A DNA stretch of 64,000 nucleotides from Gemmatimonadaceae bacterium (GCA_035533015.1 DATLUQ010000011.1:62001-126000), one strand, 5' to 3'; shown: positions 54,140 to 62,928, counted from the stretch's first letter. The notes: generated by a model not told the origin, from the letters alone. Made by a program: numbers and translations.

Positions 54140-55381
54140 TTGCCCTTCTTCGAAGCCATCCGTCTCGCGTTCGCCCAGATCCGCGTGCAGAAGCTCAAGA
54201 GCTTCTTCACGCTGCTCGGCGTGATGATCGGCGTCATGTTCCTCATCGCCGTGGTCTCCATCGTGAGCGGCATGGGCAACTACATGAAGGACGAGCTGGT
54301 GGGCAAGCTCATCGCGCTCAATTCCTTCGAGTTGCGGCAGCGGCCCAACCTGAATATCGGCGATGTGAACGACGCCGAGCGCCGTTCGTGGCGCACCCGT
54401 CCACGAATCTACGAGTACGACGTCCCCCCGGTGGTCGCGGCGCTCGCCGCCGGCACGGGCTGGGCCGAGTACAGCGAGAACGGCGTGAACGTCGAGGCCC
54501 CGTACGCGTCGCCGCGTCGCGTCACCGCTTACGGCGTGAGCGATCAGTATTTCACCATCAAGCGCATGGACGTCGCCCTTGGGCGCCTGCCCACGGCGCA
54601 GGAATACCTGCTCGGCTCTTCGGTGATCGTGATCGGCAAGGACGTCCAGGATCACTTCTTCCCGTCCCTGAATCCGCTGGGCCGCGAGCTGCGGGTGGGC
54701 GGGGTGCCCTACACGGTCATCGGCGTCGCCGAGCCGCAGGGCAGCGCGTTCGGCATCTCGTTCGATGGCTTCCTCGTGGCCCCGGCCCGATCACCCATCC
54801 GGCGGTATCTCAATCCGCACGGCGTCGTGGACGCGGTGATCATCCAGTCGCCCACCGAGGCCGGCATCGCCGACAACGAAGAACGGGTGCGCGAGGTGAT
54901 GCGGGCCCGCCACCAACTGCACCCGGAGCAGCCCGACGACTTCACCATGGAGACGTCGGACTCGGCGCTCGCCTTCTGGAAGAAGATCCAGGGCTACCTC
55001 GTGCTCGCCGGCATCGCGCTGCCGGCGATCGGACTTGTGGTGGGCGCCATCGTGATCATGAATATCATGCTCGTGGCCGTCGCCGAGCGGACGCGCGAGA
55101 TCGGCATTCGCAAGGCGCTCGGGGCCCGCCGGCGGGACATCCTGCGGCAGTTCCTGGTGGAGAGCACCACGCTCGCCACCCTCGGGGCCGCGATCGGCGT
55201 AGGCATGGGCTTCGCCTTCGCCAAGCTCATCTCGATGTTCAGCCCACTCCCCGCGGCGGTGGAACTCTGGTCGGTGGTCCTCGGGGTGTCGGTGGGAGCT
55301 GGCGTCGGCATCATTGCCGGCGTCTATCCGGCCAGCCGCGCCGCGCTGCTCGACCCCATCGCTGCGCTGCGCCAGGAGTAG
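54140..55381 (+). CDS. MacB-type permease, pair 1 subunit A
   Basis: The protein has 413 residues. The first helix (FTLLGVMIGVMFLIAVVSIVSG) lies after the conserved AIRLAFAQIRVQKLKSFF. It is followed by a large periplasmic MacB-PCD domain and three helices at the C-terminus (LAGIALPAIGLVVGAIVIMNIMLVAVAERTREIGIRKALGARRRDILRQFLVE, and the two after it). VYPASRAALLDPIAALRQE ends the protein in the usual way. It belongs to the same subgroup as the permeases at 56804 and 59436. TTG start at 54140 is inferred because it directly precedes PFFEAIRLA; no ribosome site is evident. It ends two bases before the next gene. Confidence 0.88.
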   Translation: MPFFEAIRLAFAQIRVQKLKSFFTLLGVMIGVMFLIAVVSIVSGMGNYMKDELVGKLIALNSFELRQRPNLNIGDVNDAERRSWRTRPRIYEYDVPPVVAALAAGTGWAEYSENGVNVEAPYASPRRVTAYGVSDQYFTIKRMDVALGRLPTAQEYLLGSSVIVIGKDVQDHFFPSLNPLGRELRVGGVPYTVIGVAEPQGSAFGISFDGFLVAPARSPIRRYLNPHGVVDAVIIQSPTEAGIADNEERVREVMRARHQLHPEQPDDFTMETSDSALAFWKKIQGYLVLAGIALPAIGLVVGAIVIMNIMLVAVAERTREIGIRKALGARRRDILRQFLVESTTLATLGAAIGVGMGFAFAKLISMFSPLPAAVELWSVVLGVSVGAGVGIIAGVYPASRAALLDPIAALRQE

Positions 55382-55383
55382 CC

Positions 55384-56643
55384 GTGCACGCACTCTTCGA
55401 AGCCTGGATCTTCAACCTCACCGAGGGTGTGGGGATCGCCGTCGAGTCGATTCGCGGCAACAAGGTGCGCGCCGGCCTCACGATCCTTGGCATCGCGGTG
55501 GGCGTGTTCGTGGTGGTCGTCATCTCGGCAGCCGTGCACGGCATCAACGCGAGCGTGGCCAAGGACCTCGAGTCGGCCGGGCCCAAGACGTTCTTCGTGT
55601 CCCGGTATCCGATCAGCTTCGAGGCCTGCGACGGCACCGACGCCACCTGCAAGTGGCGGCACAATCCGCCGCTCACGATGGCCGATCAGCGCGCCATGGA
55701 TGCGCTGCCCGGCGTGCGGGCTGCCGGTGCCCGGATCGACCTCGGGCTCCCCGTGAAGTATGCCGACCGGTCACTCAGCGCCGCACAGATCAGCGCCCTT
55801 ACCTCCAACTGGATCATCATCGACGGTGGCGGCGACCTCTACCCCGGCCGGAGTTGGACCCCCAACGAAGCCAACGCCGGCCAGCGCGTCGCCGTGATCA
55901 ACGACGTCATGGCCACGCAGCTGTTCGGCGAATCCGACCCGCTCGACAAGGTCATCGCGATCCGCGGCGAACCGTTCACCGTGATCGGCGTGTACCACGA
56001 GGCGGCCAGCTTCCTCTCCGGGGGCGATCGCTCGCGCGCGATCATCCCCATCGAGACCGCGTTCCGCGTGCTCAACGCCGGCCGCCGCCAGATCTCGATC
56101 ACGGTGGTGCCGCGTACCGCCGTCTCCCGCGACGACGCCATCGACGCCGTGACGTCCGTGCTGCGCCAGCACCACGGGCTGCGCCCAGAAGTGGACAACG
56201 ACTTCGCGATCATCACGCAGGACAAGATCTTCGACACCTACAACAAGGTGGTCGGCATGTTCTTCCTGGTGATGATCGTGCTGTCGGCCATTGGGCTCAT
56301 GGTCGGAGGCGTGGGGGTGGTGGCGATCATGATGATCAGCGTCACCGAACGGACCCGCGAGATCGGCGTGCGAAAGGCTCTGGGGGCCACGAGGGCCACC
56401 ATCCTATGGCAGTTCCTTGTGGAGGCCGTGACCCTCACCGGAATCGGCGCGACGATCGGCCTCGTGGCTGGGGTCCTCGTGGCGCTGATCGTCCGTTCTG
56501 CCACGCCGATTCCCGCGTCCGTCCCCCCACTGGCCATCGCGGCCGCGCTCGGAACGAGCGCCATCACCGGGGTGCTGTTCGGGCTACTGCCGGCCGCCAA
56601 GGCGTCACGCCTCGATCCGGTGGACGCGCTGCGGTACGAATAG
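55384..56643 (+). CDS. MacB-type permease, pair 1 subunit B
   Basis: The protein has 419 residues. It has the second permease pattern: GVGIAVESIRGNKVRAGLTILGIAVGVFVVVVISAAVHGINASV, then a periplasmic domain with CDGTDATCKWRHNP, and three C-terminal helices around MFFLVMIVLSAIGLMVGGVGVVAIMMISVTERTREIGVRKALGATRATILWQFLVEA. The end is KASRLDPVDALRYE. It pairs with the preceding permease, with only two bases between (GTG start at 55384). The Cys-x6-Cys-x-W-R-x-N-P loop is shared with the permease at 58050 but not with the one at 60688. Confidence 0.88.
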   Translation: MHALFEAWIFNLTEGVGIAVESIRGNKVRAGLTILGIAVGVFVVVVISAAVHGINASVAKDLESAGPKTFFVSRYPISFEACDGTDATCKWRHNPPLTMADQRAMDALPGVRAAGARIDLGLPVKYADRSLSAAQISALTSNWIIIDGGGDLYPGRSWTPNEANAGQRVAVINDVMATQLFGESDPLDKVIAIRGEPFTVIGVYHEAASFLSGGDRSRAIIPIETAFRVLNAGRRQISITVVPRTAVSRDDAIDAVTSVLRQHHGLRPEVDNDFAIITQDKIFDTYNKVVGMFFLVMIVLSAIGLMVGGVGVVAIMMISVTERTREIGVRKALGATRATILWQFLVEAVTLTGIGATIGLVAGVLVALIVRSATPIPASVPPLAIAAALGTSAITGVLFGLLPAAKASRLDPVDALRYE

Positions 56644-56671
56644 GGCCCCCATAGCAAGCCCTGCAGCCGAT

Positions 56672-56696
56672 CGCTCCGAACCCTGCTGTCGGAGCG
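56672..56696. terminator. Hairpin after permease pair 1
   Basis: CGCTCCGA and TCGGAGCG pair perfectly over eight bases around a nine-base loop, 28 bases after the stop of the permease gene. The 107 bases that follow, up to the next gene, hold nothing else that I can name. Confidence 0.4.
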
Positions 56697-56803
56697 CGGG
56701 TCCAACTGGTGACACTTCCCGCCCCCCTCATCCGTACGGTCTGTCGTTCGGCCCGGCCATCGACCGCCGGTTACGCGTACCATCGACTCCAGACCGCGCC
56801 ACC

Positions 56804-58048
56804 GTGCAGCTATTCGAAGCCATTCGTCTCGCGCTCTCACAGATCCGGGTACAGAAGCTGAAGAGCTTCTTCACCCTGCTCGGCGTGATGATCAGCGTGA
56901 TGTTCCTGATCGCCGTCGTATCCATCGTGCAGGGAATGAGCGTGTACGTGGAGCAGGACTTTGCCGGCAAGTTCCTGGGCATCAACACGTTCAGTCTGCG
57001 TCCGTTTCCCGATATCAACACGGGCAACGTCACCGACGCCGAGTGGAAGGAATGGCAGCGCCGGCCCAAGATCACCGTCGATGATGCGCTGGCCGTGAAG
57101 GCGGCGTTGCCCGACGATGCGCGGTGGGCCATTCAAGACGTGCGATGGCTGAACGTCAGTTCGGATTACGCCAGTGGTGGCGCGCAGGTGCTGGCCATGG
57201 CGGTGACCCCTCAATACTTCAAGATCAAGGACCTGGGCATTACTCAGGGGCGCGCGTTCGGGGATCAGGAGGACGCGCTGGGGTCCGACGTGGTCGTGAT
57301 CGGCGACGCCATCGCGTCGCAGTATTTCGCGAACCTCGACCCCATCGGCCGGGTGCTCAGGGTTGGACGGTTTCCATTCACGGTGATCGGCGTGCTGGAC
57401 CACCAGGGCACCGTGTTCGGCCTCAATCTGGATCAGCAGGTGATCGCGCCGTTCCATTCCGAGATGTCGCGGCTCACGGGCGCCCGCCAGAGCCTGTACG
57501 GCGTGGTGGTACAGGCGCCCACGCCGGCGCAGTTCCAACCGCTCGAGGAGGTGGTGCGCGAGGTGATGCGCAATCGCCATCAACTGCACCCCGCTGAGCA
57601 GGACAACTTCGTGATGGAGAGTTCGGCGTCCGCGCTCACGCAATGGGAGACGATCAAGAAGTACCTCGTGCTCGCCGGCATCGTGCTGCCGGCCATCGGG
57701 CTCGTGGTGGGCGCCATCGTGATCATGAACATCATGCTCGTGGCGGTGGCCGAGCGGACGCGCGAGATCGGCATCCGCAAGTCGCTGGGGGCGCGCCGCC
57801 GGGACATCCTGGCGCAGTTCCTGGTGGAGAGCGCCACGCTGAGCAGCGTGGGCGCACTGTTCGGCGTGGGCCTCGGGATATCGATGGCCAAGGTGGTGGC
57901 CCTGGTCTCGCCGCTGCCGGCGGCGGTGGCGCCCTGGTCGATCGTCGTGGCGGTGGCGGTCGGCGCCGGCGTGGGGATCATCGCCGGCGCCTACCCCGCC
58001 AGCCGCGCGTCGCGGCTCGACCCCATCCTTGCCATCCGGGCCGAATGA
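56804..58048 (+). CDS. MacB-type permease, pair 2 subunit A
   Basis: The protein has 414 residues. It is very close to the permease at 54140: MQLFEAIRLALSQIRVQKLKSFFTLLGVMISVMFLIAVVSIVQG, and C-terminal VLAGIVLPAIGLVVGAIVIMNIMLVAVAERTREIGIRKSLGARRRDILAQFLVES. The periplasmic domain is more different (FSLRPFPDINTGNVTDAEWKEWQRRP, VLDHQGTVFGLNLDQQVIAPF). The pair-1 and pair-2 A-subunits probably arose from a recent tandem duplication. GTG at 56804. It ends one base before the next gene. Confidence 0.88.
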   Translation: MQLFEAIRLALSQIRVQKLKSFFTLLGVMISVMFLIAVVSIVQGMSVYVEQDFAGKFLGINTFSLRPFPDINTGNVTDAEWKEWQRRPKITVDDALAVKAALPDDARWAIQDVRWLNVSSDYASGGAQVLAMAVTPQYFKIKDLGITQGRAFGDQEDALGSDVVVIGDAIASQYFANLDPIGRVLRVGRFPFTVIGVLDHQGTVFGLNLDQQVIAPFHSEMSRLTGARQSLYGVVVQAPTPAQFQPLEEVVREVMRNRHQLHPAEQDNFVMESSASALTQWETIKKYLVLAGIVLPAIGLVVGAIVIMNIMLVAVAERTREIGIRKSLGARRRDILAQFLVESATLSSVGALFGVGLGISMAKVVALVSPLPAAVAPWSIVVAVAVGAGVGIIAGAYPASRASRLDPILAIRAE

Positions 58049-58049
58049 T

Positions 58050-59303
58050 ATGAAGAACGTAATAGCTCGCGTCTCGGCCATGGTCGAGGGCGTGTTGATG
58101 GCCCTCGACTCCATCCGGGCCAATCGCGTGAGGGCGGGCCTCACCATCCTCGGCATTGCCGTGGGCGTGTTCGTCGTGACGGTGATGTCGGCCGCCGTAC
58201 ACGGCATCAACGCCGGCGTGTCGGCCAGTATCTCGGCGGCGGGGCCCACGACCTTCTTCATCACCCGGTGGCCGGCGCAGATCAACAGTTGCAACGGTTC
58301 GGCCGATTCCTGCCCCTGGCGCCGCAATCCGTCGCTCACGCTGGATCAGGCCCGACAGATCGGCAATCTGGCCGACGTGCAGGCGGTCACGGCGCACATA
58401 AGCAGCAACGCCTCCATCAAATTCGCCGACCGAGAACTGGGCGCCGTATCGGTGGACGGGTATACGCCGGATTGGTTCGACGTTTCGGGTGGGGAGATCT
58501 CCAAAGGACGCAACTTCACGCCGCAGGAGAACGACGCCGGCGACCCGGTGGCGCTGGTCAATTCCAAGATCGTCGACAATCTCTTCATGGGCGCCGATCC
58601 GGTGGGCAAGGTGGTGCGGCTCAACGGGAACGCGTTCACGATCATCGGTGTGTACGACCCCATCGCGAACGCCTTCGACAGCGGCGACAACGGCAAGGTC
58701 GTGGTCCCCATCCTCACGGCCTACCGGCGGCTCAACTTCAGCCTGCGCTGGCTCGATCTCACCGTGAAGCCAGTGCCCGGCGTCAACCGCGACGCCGCGA
58801 TGGACGAGACGATCGCCCTCCTGCGGTCGACTCGGCATCTGCGGCCGGCCACCCAGAACGACTTCTTCGTTTCGACGCCGGAGAAGATCCTCGAGCTGTA
58901 CAACAAGATCGTCGGCGTGTTCTTCCTGGTCATGATCACGCTGTCGGCCGTCGGGCTGCTCGTGGGCGGCGTGGGGGTGATCGCGATCATGATGATCAGC
59001 GTCACGGAACGCACCCGCGAGATCGGCGTCCGCAAAGCACTGGGCGCCACCCGGGCGACCATTCTCTGGCAGTTCCTGGTCGAGGCCGCCACGCTCACCA
59101 CTCTCGGGGCGCTGGTCGGGCTCGCCGTGGGCGGCGCGCTTACCTATGTGGTGCGCCATGCCACGCCGATCGACGCCAGCACGCCACCCGTGGCGATCAT
59201 GATCGCCCTGCTGGGCAGCGCGTTCGCCGGTATCGTATTCGGCCTTCTGCCCGCCGTGCGAGCGGCGAGTCTCGACCCGGTGGAAGCGCTCAGGTACGAG
59301 TGA
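58050..59303 (+). CDS. MacB-type permease, pair 2 subunit B
   Basis: The protein has 417 residues. It is close to the permease at 55384: SIRANRVRAGLTILGIAVGVFVVTVMSAAVHGINAG and FFLVMITLSAVGLLVGGVGVIAIMMISVTERTREIGVRKALGATRATILWQFLVEAATL. The periplasmic loop CNGSADSCPWRRNPS repeats the Cys-x6-Cys-x-W-R-x-N-P pattern seen in pair 1. The end ASLDPVEALRYE is as in the other B-type permeases. ATG 58050 follows the upstream stop by one base; an upstream in-frame TTG at 58029 would overlap that gene and is less likely. Confidence 0.88.
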   Translation: MKNVIARVSAMVEGVLMALDSIRANRVRAGLTILGIAVGVFVVTVMSAAVHGINAGVSASISAAGPTTFFITRWPAQINSCNGSADSCPWRRNPSLTLDQARQIGNLADVQAVTAHISSNASIKFADRELGAVSVDGYTPDWFDVSGGEISKGRNFTPQENDAGDPVALVNSKIVDNLFMGADPVGKVVRLNGNAFTIIGVYDPIANAFDSGDNGKVVVPILTAYRRLNFSLRWLDLTVKPVPGVNRDAAMDETIALLRSTRHLRPATQNDFFVSTPEKILELYNKIVGVFFLVMITLSAVGLLVGGVGVIAIMMISVTERTREIGVRKALGATRATILWQFLVEAATLTTLGALVGLAVGGALTYVVRHATPIDASTPPVAIMIALLGSAFAGIVFGLLPAVRAASLDPVEALRYE

Positions 59304-59358
59304 GGCCGTGGCGCCGGTGATGTCCTTACCGGGGGTAAGGGAAGAGCCCCCGTCGTGA

Positions 59359-59420
59359 GTAGGACGGTAGTGGGTGAACGGCGTTGCGCAGGCGTCCGTC
59401 CTACTGTCCTACTGTCCTAC
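59359..59420. repeat. Intergenic inverted element with CTACTGTC octamers
   Basis: GTAGGACGGTAG at 59359-59370 faces GTCCTACTGTCCTACTGTCC-type repeats at 59398-59420, where CTACTGTC occurs twice in tandem. The two sides can pair with one mismatch over 12 bases. It lies between permease pairs 2 and 3. Confidence 0.55.
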
Positions 59421-59423
59421 GTG

Positions 59424-59429
59424 TAGTTT
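59424..59429 (+). promoter_or_regulatory. TANNNT box (TAGTTT) six bases before the permease gene at 59436
   Basis: TAGTTT, then six bases, then ATG 59436, with no ribosome site between. This fits a leaderless -10 box. Confidence 0.45.
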
Positions 59430-59435
59430 TCCCCC

Positions 59436-60677
59436 ATGCGCTTCGCCGACGTCCTCCTGACGGCGTTCACGCAGATCCGCGTGAGCAAGCTGCGGTCGTT
59501 CTTCACACTCCTCGGCATCGTCGTGAGCGTGGCGTTCCTGGTCGCCGTGGTGGCGATCATCCAGGGCATGAACGCCTACGTGAAGGAGAACATCGCCGAC
59601 AACATGGTCGGTGCGAATTCGTTCATGGTGCGCCGCGACCCCATCCAGATCGGGCTCATTTCCGACGAGGACATGGAACGCGCGCGCCGCCGCCCGCCGA
59701 TCACCGTGGCCGATGCCTCGGTGGTGGAGCAGGCCCTCCCGACCGCCCTGGCCGTCGGGCTCACGTCGGGGTGGCCCACCCCGCGCTCCGACGTCGTCTG
59801 GCGCGACCGGACGCTGGGCAGCGTGCTCATGTTCGGCATCACGCCCCCCTACCAGACCGTCCAGGACTATCGCTACACGGCCGGCCAGCCGATCAGCGAC
59901 ATCGACGTCCGCGAACGTCGCTACGTGGTGGCCATCGGCGCCGACGTCGCCACCCAACTGTTCGGCGGTGTGTCGCCGATCGGCCAGGCAGTGCGCATCC
60001 GGGGCCAGCAGTTCACGGTGGTCGGCACGATTGCGCCCAAGGGCCGCGTGCTCGGTCAGTCGTTCGACGGCTTCGCCCTCATGCCGATCAGCACCTTCGA
60101 ATCCGTGTTCGGCCGCCGCCTGACCACGCAGATCTCGGTGAAGATGGCCACGGCGGCGGAGATCGCGCCGGCCATGGCCACTGCCGAGGAAGCGATGCGC
60201 GTGGCGCACCACCTGCGGCCAGGACAGCCTGACAATTTCTCCGTGGAGACCTCCGACGCCTTCCTGTCGTTCTGGAAGCGGCTCACGGCCGTCCTGTTCG
60301 CCGTCGTGCCTGCCGTGGTCGCCATCGGCATCGTCGTCGGCGGCATCGTGATCATGAACATCATGTTGATGGCGGTGCGCGAGCGTACGCACGAGATCGG
60401 CATTCGAAAATCCGTGGGCGCCACGCAGGACGATATCCGTCGACAGTTCCTGGCCGAGGCGATCATGCTCGCCACGCTCGGAGGCGCGCTCGGCGCGGGC
60501 GCGGGGTTTCTGTTCGCGCAGGCGATCACGGTGCTCTCGCCGCTCCCGGCGCGGGTGACGCTCTGGTCGGTGGTGCTCGCCCTCACGCTCGGCGCGGGCG
60601 TGGGGGTCATCTTCGGGGTGTATCCAGCGGCGCGCGCAGCGCGCCTCGACCCCGTAGCCGCTCTCCACGCCGAGTGA
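59436..60677 (+). CDS. MacB-type permease, pair 3 subunit A
   Basis: The protein has 413 residues. It has the A-type opening (RFADVLLTAFTQIRVSKLRSFFTLLGIVVSVAFLVAVVAIIQGMNAYV) and end (AVRERTHEIGIRKSVGATQDDIRRQFLAEAIMLATLGG), but is clearly more different from pairs 1 and 2 (for example TQDDIRRQ for ARRRDIL). Periplasmic part: MVRRDPIQIGLISDEDMERARRRPPITVADAS. It starts on its own with a TANNNT box six bases before the ATG, so pair 3 may be transcribed separately. It ends ten bases before the next gene. Confidence 0.88.
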   Translation: MRFADVLLTAFTQIRVSKLRSFFTLLGIVVSVAFLVAVVAIIQGMNAYVKENIADNMVGANSFMVRRDPIQIGLISDEDMERARRRPPITVADASVVEQALPTALAVGLTSGWPTPRSDVVWRDRTLGSVLMFGITPPYQTVQDYRYTAGQPISDIDVRERRYVVAIGADVATQLFGGVSPIGQAVRIRGQQFTVVGTIAPKGRVLGQSFDGFALMPISTFESVFGRRLTTQISVKMATAAEIAPAMATAEEAMRVAHHLRPGQPDNFSVETSDAFLSFWKRLTAVLFAVVPAVVAIGIVVGGIVIMNIMLMAVRERTHEIGIRKSVGATQDDIRRQFLAEAIMLATLGGALGAGAGFLFAQAITVLSPLPARVTLWSVVLALTLGAGVGVIFGVYPAARAARLDPVAALHAE

Positions 60678-60687
60678 GACACCCCCG

Positions 60688-61944
60688 GTGACCGTCTGGC
60701 GCCGATTCGTCGACAGCTTCCAGGAGAACGTCGCCGTGGCGTTCGAGTCCCTGCGCGTGAGCAAGATGCGCTCGGCGCTCACCATCCTCGGCGTGGTCAT
60801 CGGCGTGTCGACCGTCATGGCCATGGCGTCCATCGTCCAGGGCATCCAGCAACAGATCGTCGAGACCATCGAGCTGGCCGGCCCCACCACGTTCTACGTG
60901 ATGAAGGTCTTCTCGCAGACGCCGCTGAACCCGCAGGATCTGCCCAAATGGGTCCGCGACCGTCCAGACCTCACCCCGCAGGAGGCGGATCGCATCGACG
61001 CCCTGCCCGAGATCGCCTACGCCGGCATGTGGGGCCAATACGTGGCGCGCGTCGAGTACGCCGGCGTGCGCACGCAGCCGCAAGTGATCATGGGCGCCGA
61101 TTCGCATTATACGGAAATCGAGGGCGGCACGCTCACCGAAGGGCGGTGGTTCACGCATGCCGAAGAGGTGAACGGCAGGGCGGTGGCCGTGATCGACGTG
61201 GATGTGGCGCAGAAACTGTTCGGCAGCATCGATCCGATCGGCAAGTTGGTGCATATCGGCGCCCGCCCGGCGCAGGTGATCGGACTCTATCAGCCGGCGG
61301 CGAACATCTTCAGCCCACCCGGTCAGGAGATCGTGGCCATCGTGCCATACCTCATGCTCGATCACCAGTTCACGCTCGACAAGACGAACATGGTGTTCAT
61401 TCCGGTGAAGCCGCGACCGGGCGTGACGGTGGACGACGCCGAGAGCGCCGTGATCGTGGCGATGCGCGAGGCGCGGCGGCTTCATCCGGGCGATCACAAC
61501 ACCTTCGACCTGATCACGCAGGACCAGATTCTCGACGTGTTCAACAAGCTCACGGGGGTCTTCTTTCTGGTGATGATCGTGCTGAGCGCCGTGGCGTTAC
61601 TGGTGGGGGGGATCGGCGTGATGGCCGTGATGATGATCAGCGTCACCGAGCGCACCCATGAGATCGGCCTCCGCAAGGCGGTGGGCGCCACGCGCCGAGA
61701 CATTCTGCAGCAGTTCCTCGTGGAGGCCGCCACGCTCACCGGAATCGGCGGGGTCATCGGGATCATCGTCGGACTGGGGCTGGGACGCATCGCCACGGCA
61801 GCCATGAACATCAATGCCGGCGCGCCCGTGGTGCTCACGCTCGCCGCCGTCGTGGTCTCGGTGGGCATCGGCCTCGTGTTCGGCGTACTGCCGGCAAGGC
61901 GGGCGGCGAGACTGGACCCCGTGGAGGCTCTGCGATACGAGTGA
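60688..61944 (+). CDS. MacB-type permease, pair 3 subunit B
   Basis: The protein has 418 residues. B-type opening: FQENVAVAFESLRVSKMRSALTILGVVIGVSTVMAMASIVQGIQQQIV; B-type C-terminus: FFLVMIVLSAVALLVGGIGVMAVMMISVTERTHEIGLRKAVGATRRDILQQFLVEA. The periplasmic part lacks the paired Cys of pairs 1 and 2 and instead has FSQTPLNPQDLPKWVRDRPDLTPQEADRID. The end ARLDPVEALRYE is as in the other B-type permeases. GTG start. This pair is the most diverged of the three. Confidence 0.88.
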   Translation: MTVWRRFVDSFQENVAVAFESLRVSKMRSALTILGVVIGVSTVMAMASIVQGIQQQIVETIELAGPTTFYVMKVFSQTPLNPQDLPKWVRDRPDLTPQEADRIDALPEIAYAGMWGQYVARVEYAGVRTQPQVIMGADSHYTEIEGGTLTEGRWFTHAEEVNGRAVAVIDVDVAQKLFGSIDPIGKLVHIGARPAQVIGLYQPAANIFSPPGQEIVAIVPYLMLDHQFTLDKTNMVFIPVKPRPGVTVDDAESAVIVAMREARRLHPGDHNTFDLITQDQILDVFNKLTGVFFLVMIVLSAVALLVGGIGVMAVMMISVTERTHEIGLRKAVGATRRDILQQFLVEAATLTGIGGVIGIIVGLGLGRIATAAMNINAGAPVVLTLAAVVVSVGIGLVFGVLPARRAARLDPVEALRYE

Positions 61945-61973
61945 GGCTCGATGCGCTCGTCGGCTGCAGGAGC

Positions 61974-62060
61974 GTAGGACAGTAGGACGGTCGTGGGTAG
62001 ATGACGTGGTGCCGTCATCCGTCCAACCCTCCTGCCCTCCTACCCTCCTACCCTCCTAAT
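61974..62060. repeat. Intergenic inverted element with CCTCCTA tandem repeats
   Basis: GTAGGACAGTAGGACGG at 61974-61990 lies before GATGACG/CGTCATC (a hairpin with a six-base loop at 62000-62019) and then CCTCCTACCCTCCTACCCTCC-type repeats up to 62060. The unit repeated on the right is seven bases, CCTCCTA. Confidence 0.55.
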
Positions 62061-62063
62061 CTG

Positions 62064-62069
62064 TACTTT
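62064..62069 (+). promoter_or_regulatory. TANNNT box (TACTTT) five bases before the bshB1-like gene
   Basis: TACTTT, then GCCGC, then ATG 62075, with no ribosome site. This fits a leaderless -10 box. Confidence 0.45.
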
Positions 62070-62074
62070 GCCGC

Positions 62075-62791
62075 ATGCCACTCGATCTGCTGGCCATCGC
62101 CGCCCACCGCGACGACGTCGAACTCATCTGCGGCGGCACGCTGCTCGTGGCCGCGGCCCGCGGGCGCAGCACCGGTATTCTCGACCTGACGATGGGGGAG
62201 GCCGGCACGAGGGGATCGGCGGAACTTCGCGCGCGCGAAGCCGACGAGGCCGCCAAGATCCTCGGCGTATCCGTGCGGCGCAACCTCGGCCTTCCCGACG
62301 CCGGCGTCGTGAACACGCCGGAGACGCGGCTTCTGCTGGCGGAGGAGATCCGGCGTCTCCAGCCGCGCGTGGTCATCGCACCGGCGCTCAACGGCCGGCA
62401 CCCCGACCACATCGCCGCTGGGCAACTGGTGCGCGATGCGTGCTTCGTGGCCGGCCTGGCCAAGGTCGCCCCCGGGCTCGCCAAGTATCGACCGCACAAG
62501 GTCATCCACGCCGTCGCCTACCGGCAGGACTTCGACCGGCCCACGTTCGTGGTGGACGTGTCCGAGGTGTTCGAGCGGAAGATGGACGCCGTGCGATGCT
62601 ACGCATCGCAGTTCGACGGCGTGACGCAGGCCGGCGAGGTGTACCCCAACGGCGAACCCCTGTACGACGCCGTGCGGCACTATGCGGCCTATTATGGATC
62701 GCTTATACGCTGCCGCTACGGCGAACCGTTCTACACCACCGAGACGATGCGCGTGGACGATGTCGCGGCGCTCGACGTGTCGACTTTTTGA
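62075..62791 (+). CDS. bshB1: BshB1-like N-acetyl-hexosaminyl-malate deacetylase (bacillithiol-type)
   Basis: The protein has 238 residues. It is a PIG-L/LmbE family deacetylase: DLLAIAAHRDDVELICGGTLL at the start, GEAGTRGSAELRAREADEAAKILG, and RHPDHIAAG with metal ligands near 109-112. The GTRG and YRQDFDRPTFVVDVSEVFERKMDAVRCYASQF stretches are typical of BshB1, which removes acetyl from GlcNAc-malate in bacillithiol synthesis. The AHPDD motif reads AHRDD here, so the conserved Pro is Arg12. Bacillithiol would protect cells against oxidants. The adjacent cysteine desulfurase gene does not add a step of that pathway. A TANNNT box precedes the ATG. Confidence 0.8.
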   Translation: MPLDLLAIAAHRDDVELICGGTLLVAAARGRSTGILDLTMGEAGTRGSAELRAREADEAAKILGVSVRRNLGLPDAGVVNTPETRLLLAEEIRRLQPRVVIAPALNGRHPDHIAAGQLVRDACFVAGLAKVAPGLAKYRPHKVIHAVAYRQDFDRPTFVVDVSEVFERKMDAVRCYASQFDGVTQAGEVYPNGEPLYDAVRHYAAYYGSLIRCRYGEPFYTTETMRVDDVAALDVSTF

Positions 62792-62814
62792 CGGCGGCCG
62801 GACGGTTGGAGCGT

Positions 62815-62879
62815 GAAAGCGTAGAACGAATGGCGGCGCAACGCAGTCTACCCCCTACCGTGCTACTTGCCTACGCTTC
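62815..62879. repeat. Intergenic inverted element between the deacetylase and desulfurase genes
   Basis: GAAAGCGTAG on the left faces CTACGCTTC on the right, with TCTACCCCCTACCGTGCTACT-like pyrimidine-rich repeats between. The element has the same arm type as those at 59.4 and 62.0 kb, but without a regular octamer. Confidence 0.4.
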
Positions 62880-62916
62880 TCCTGCCTCGACCTCGCCAGT
62901 CTCGACGACCCAGTAG

Positions 62917-62922
62917 TATATT
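62917..62922 (+). promoter_or_regulatory. TANNNT box (TATATT) six bases before the desulfurase gene
   Basis: TATATT, then TTCCCC, then ATG 62929, with no ribosome site. This fits a leaderless -10 box. Confidence 0.5.
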
Positions 62923-62928
62923 TTCCCC

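Noticed and set aside
59401-59420. CTACTGTC tandem as part of a CRISPR
   Set aside because: Units are eight bases with no spacers between them.
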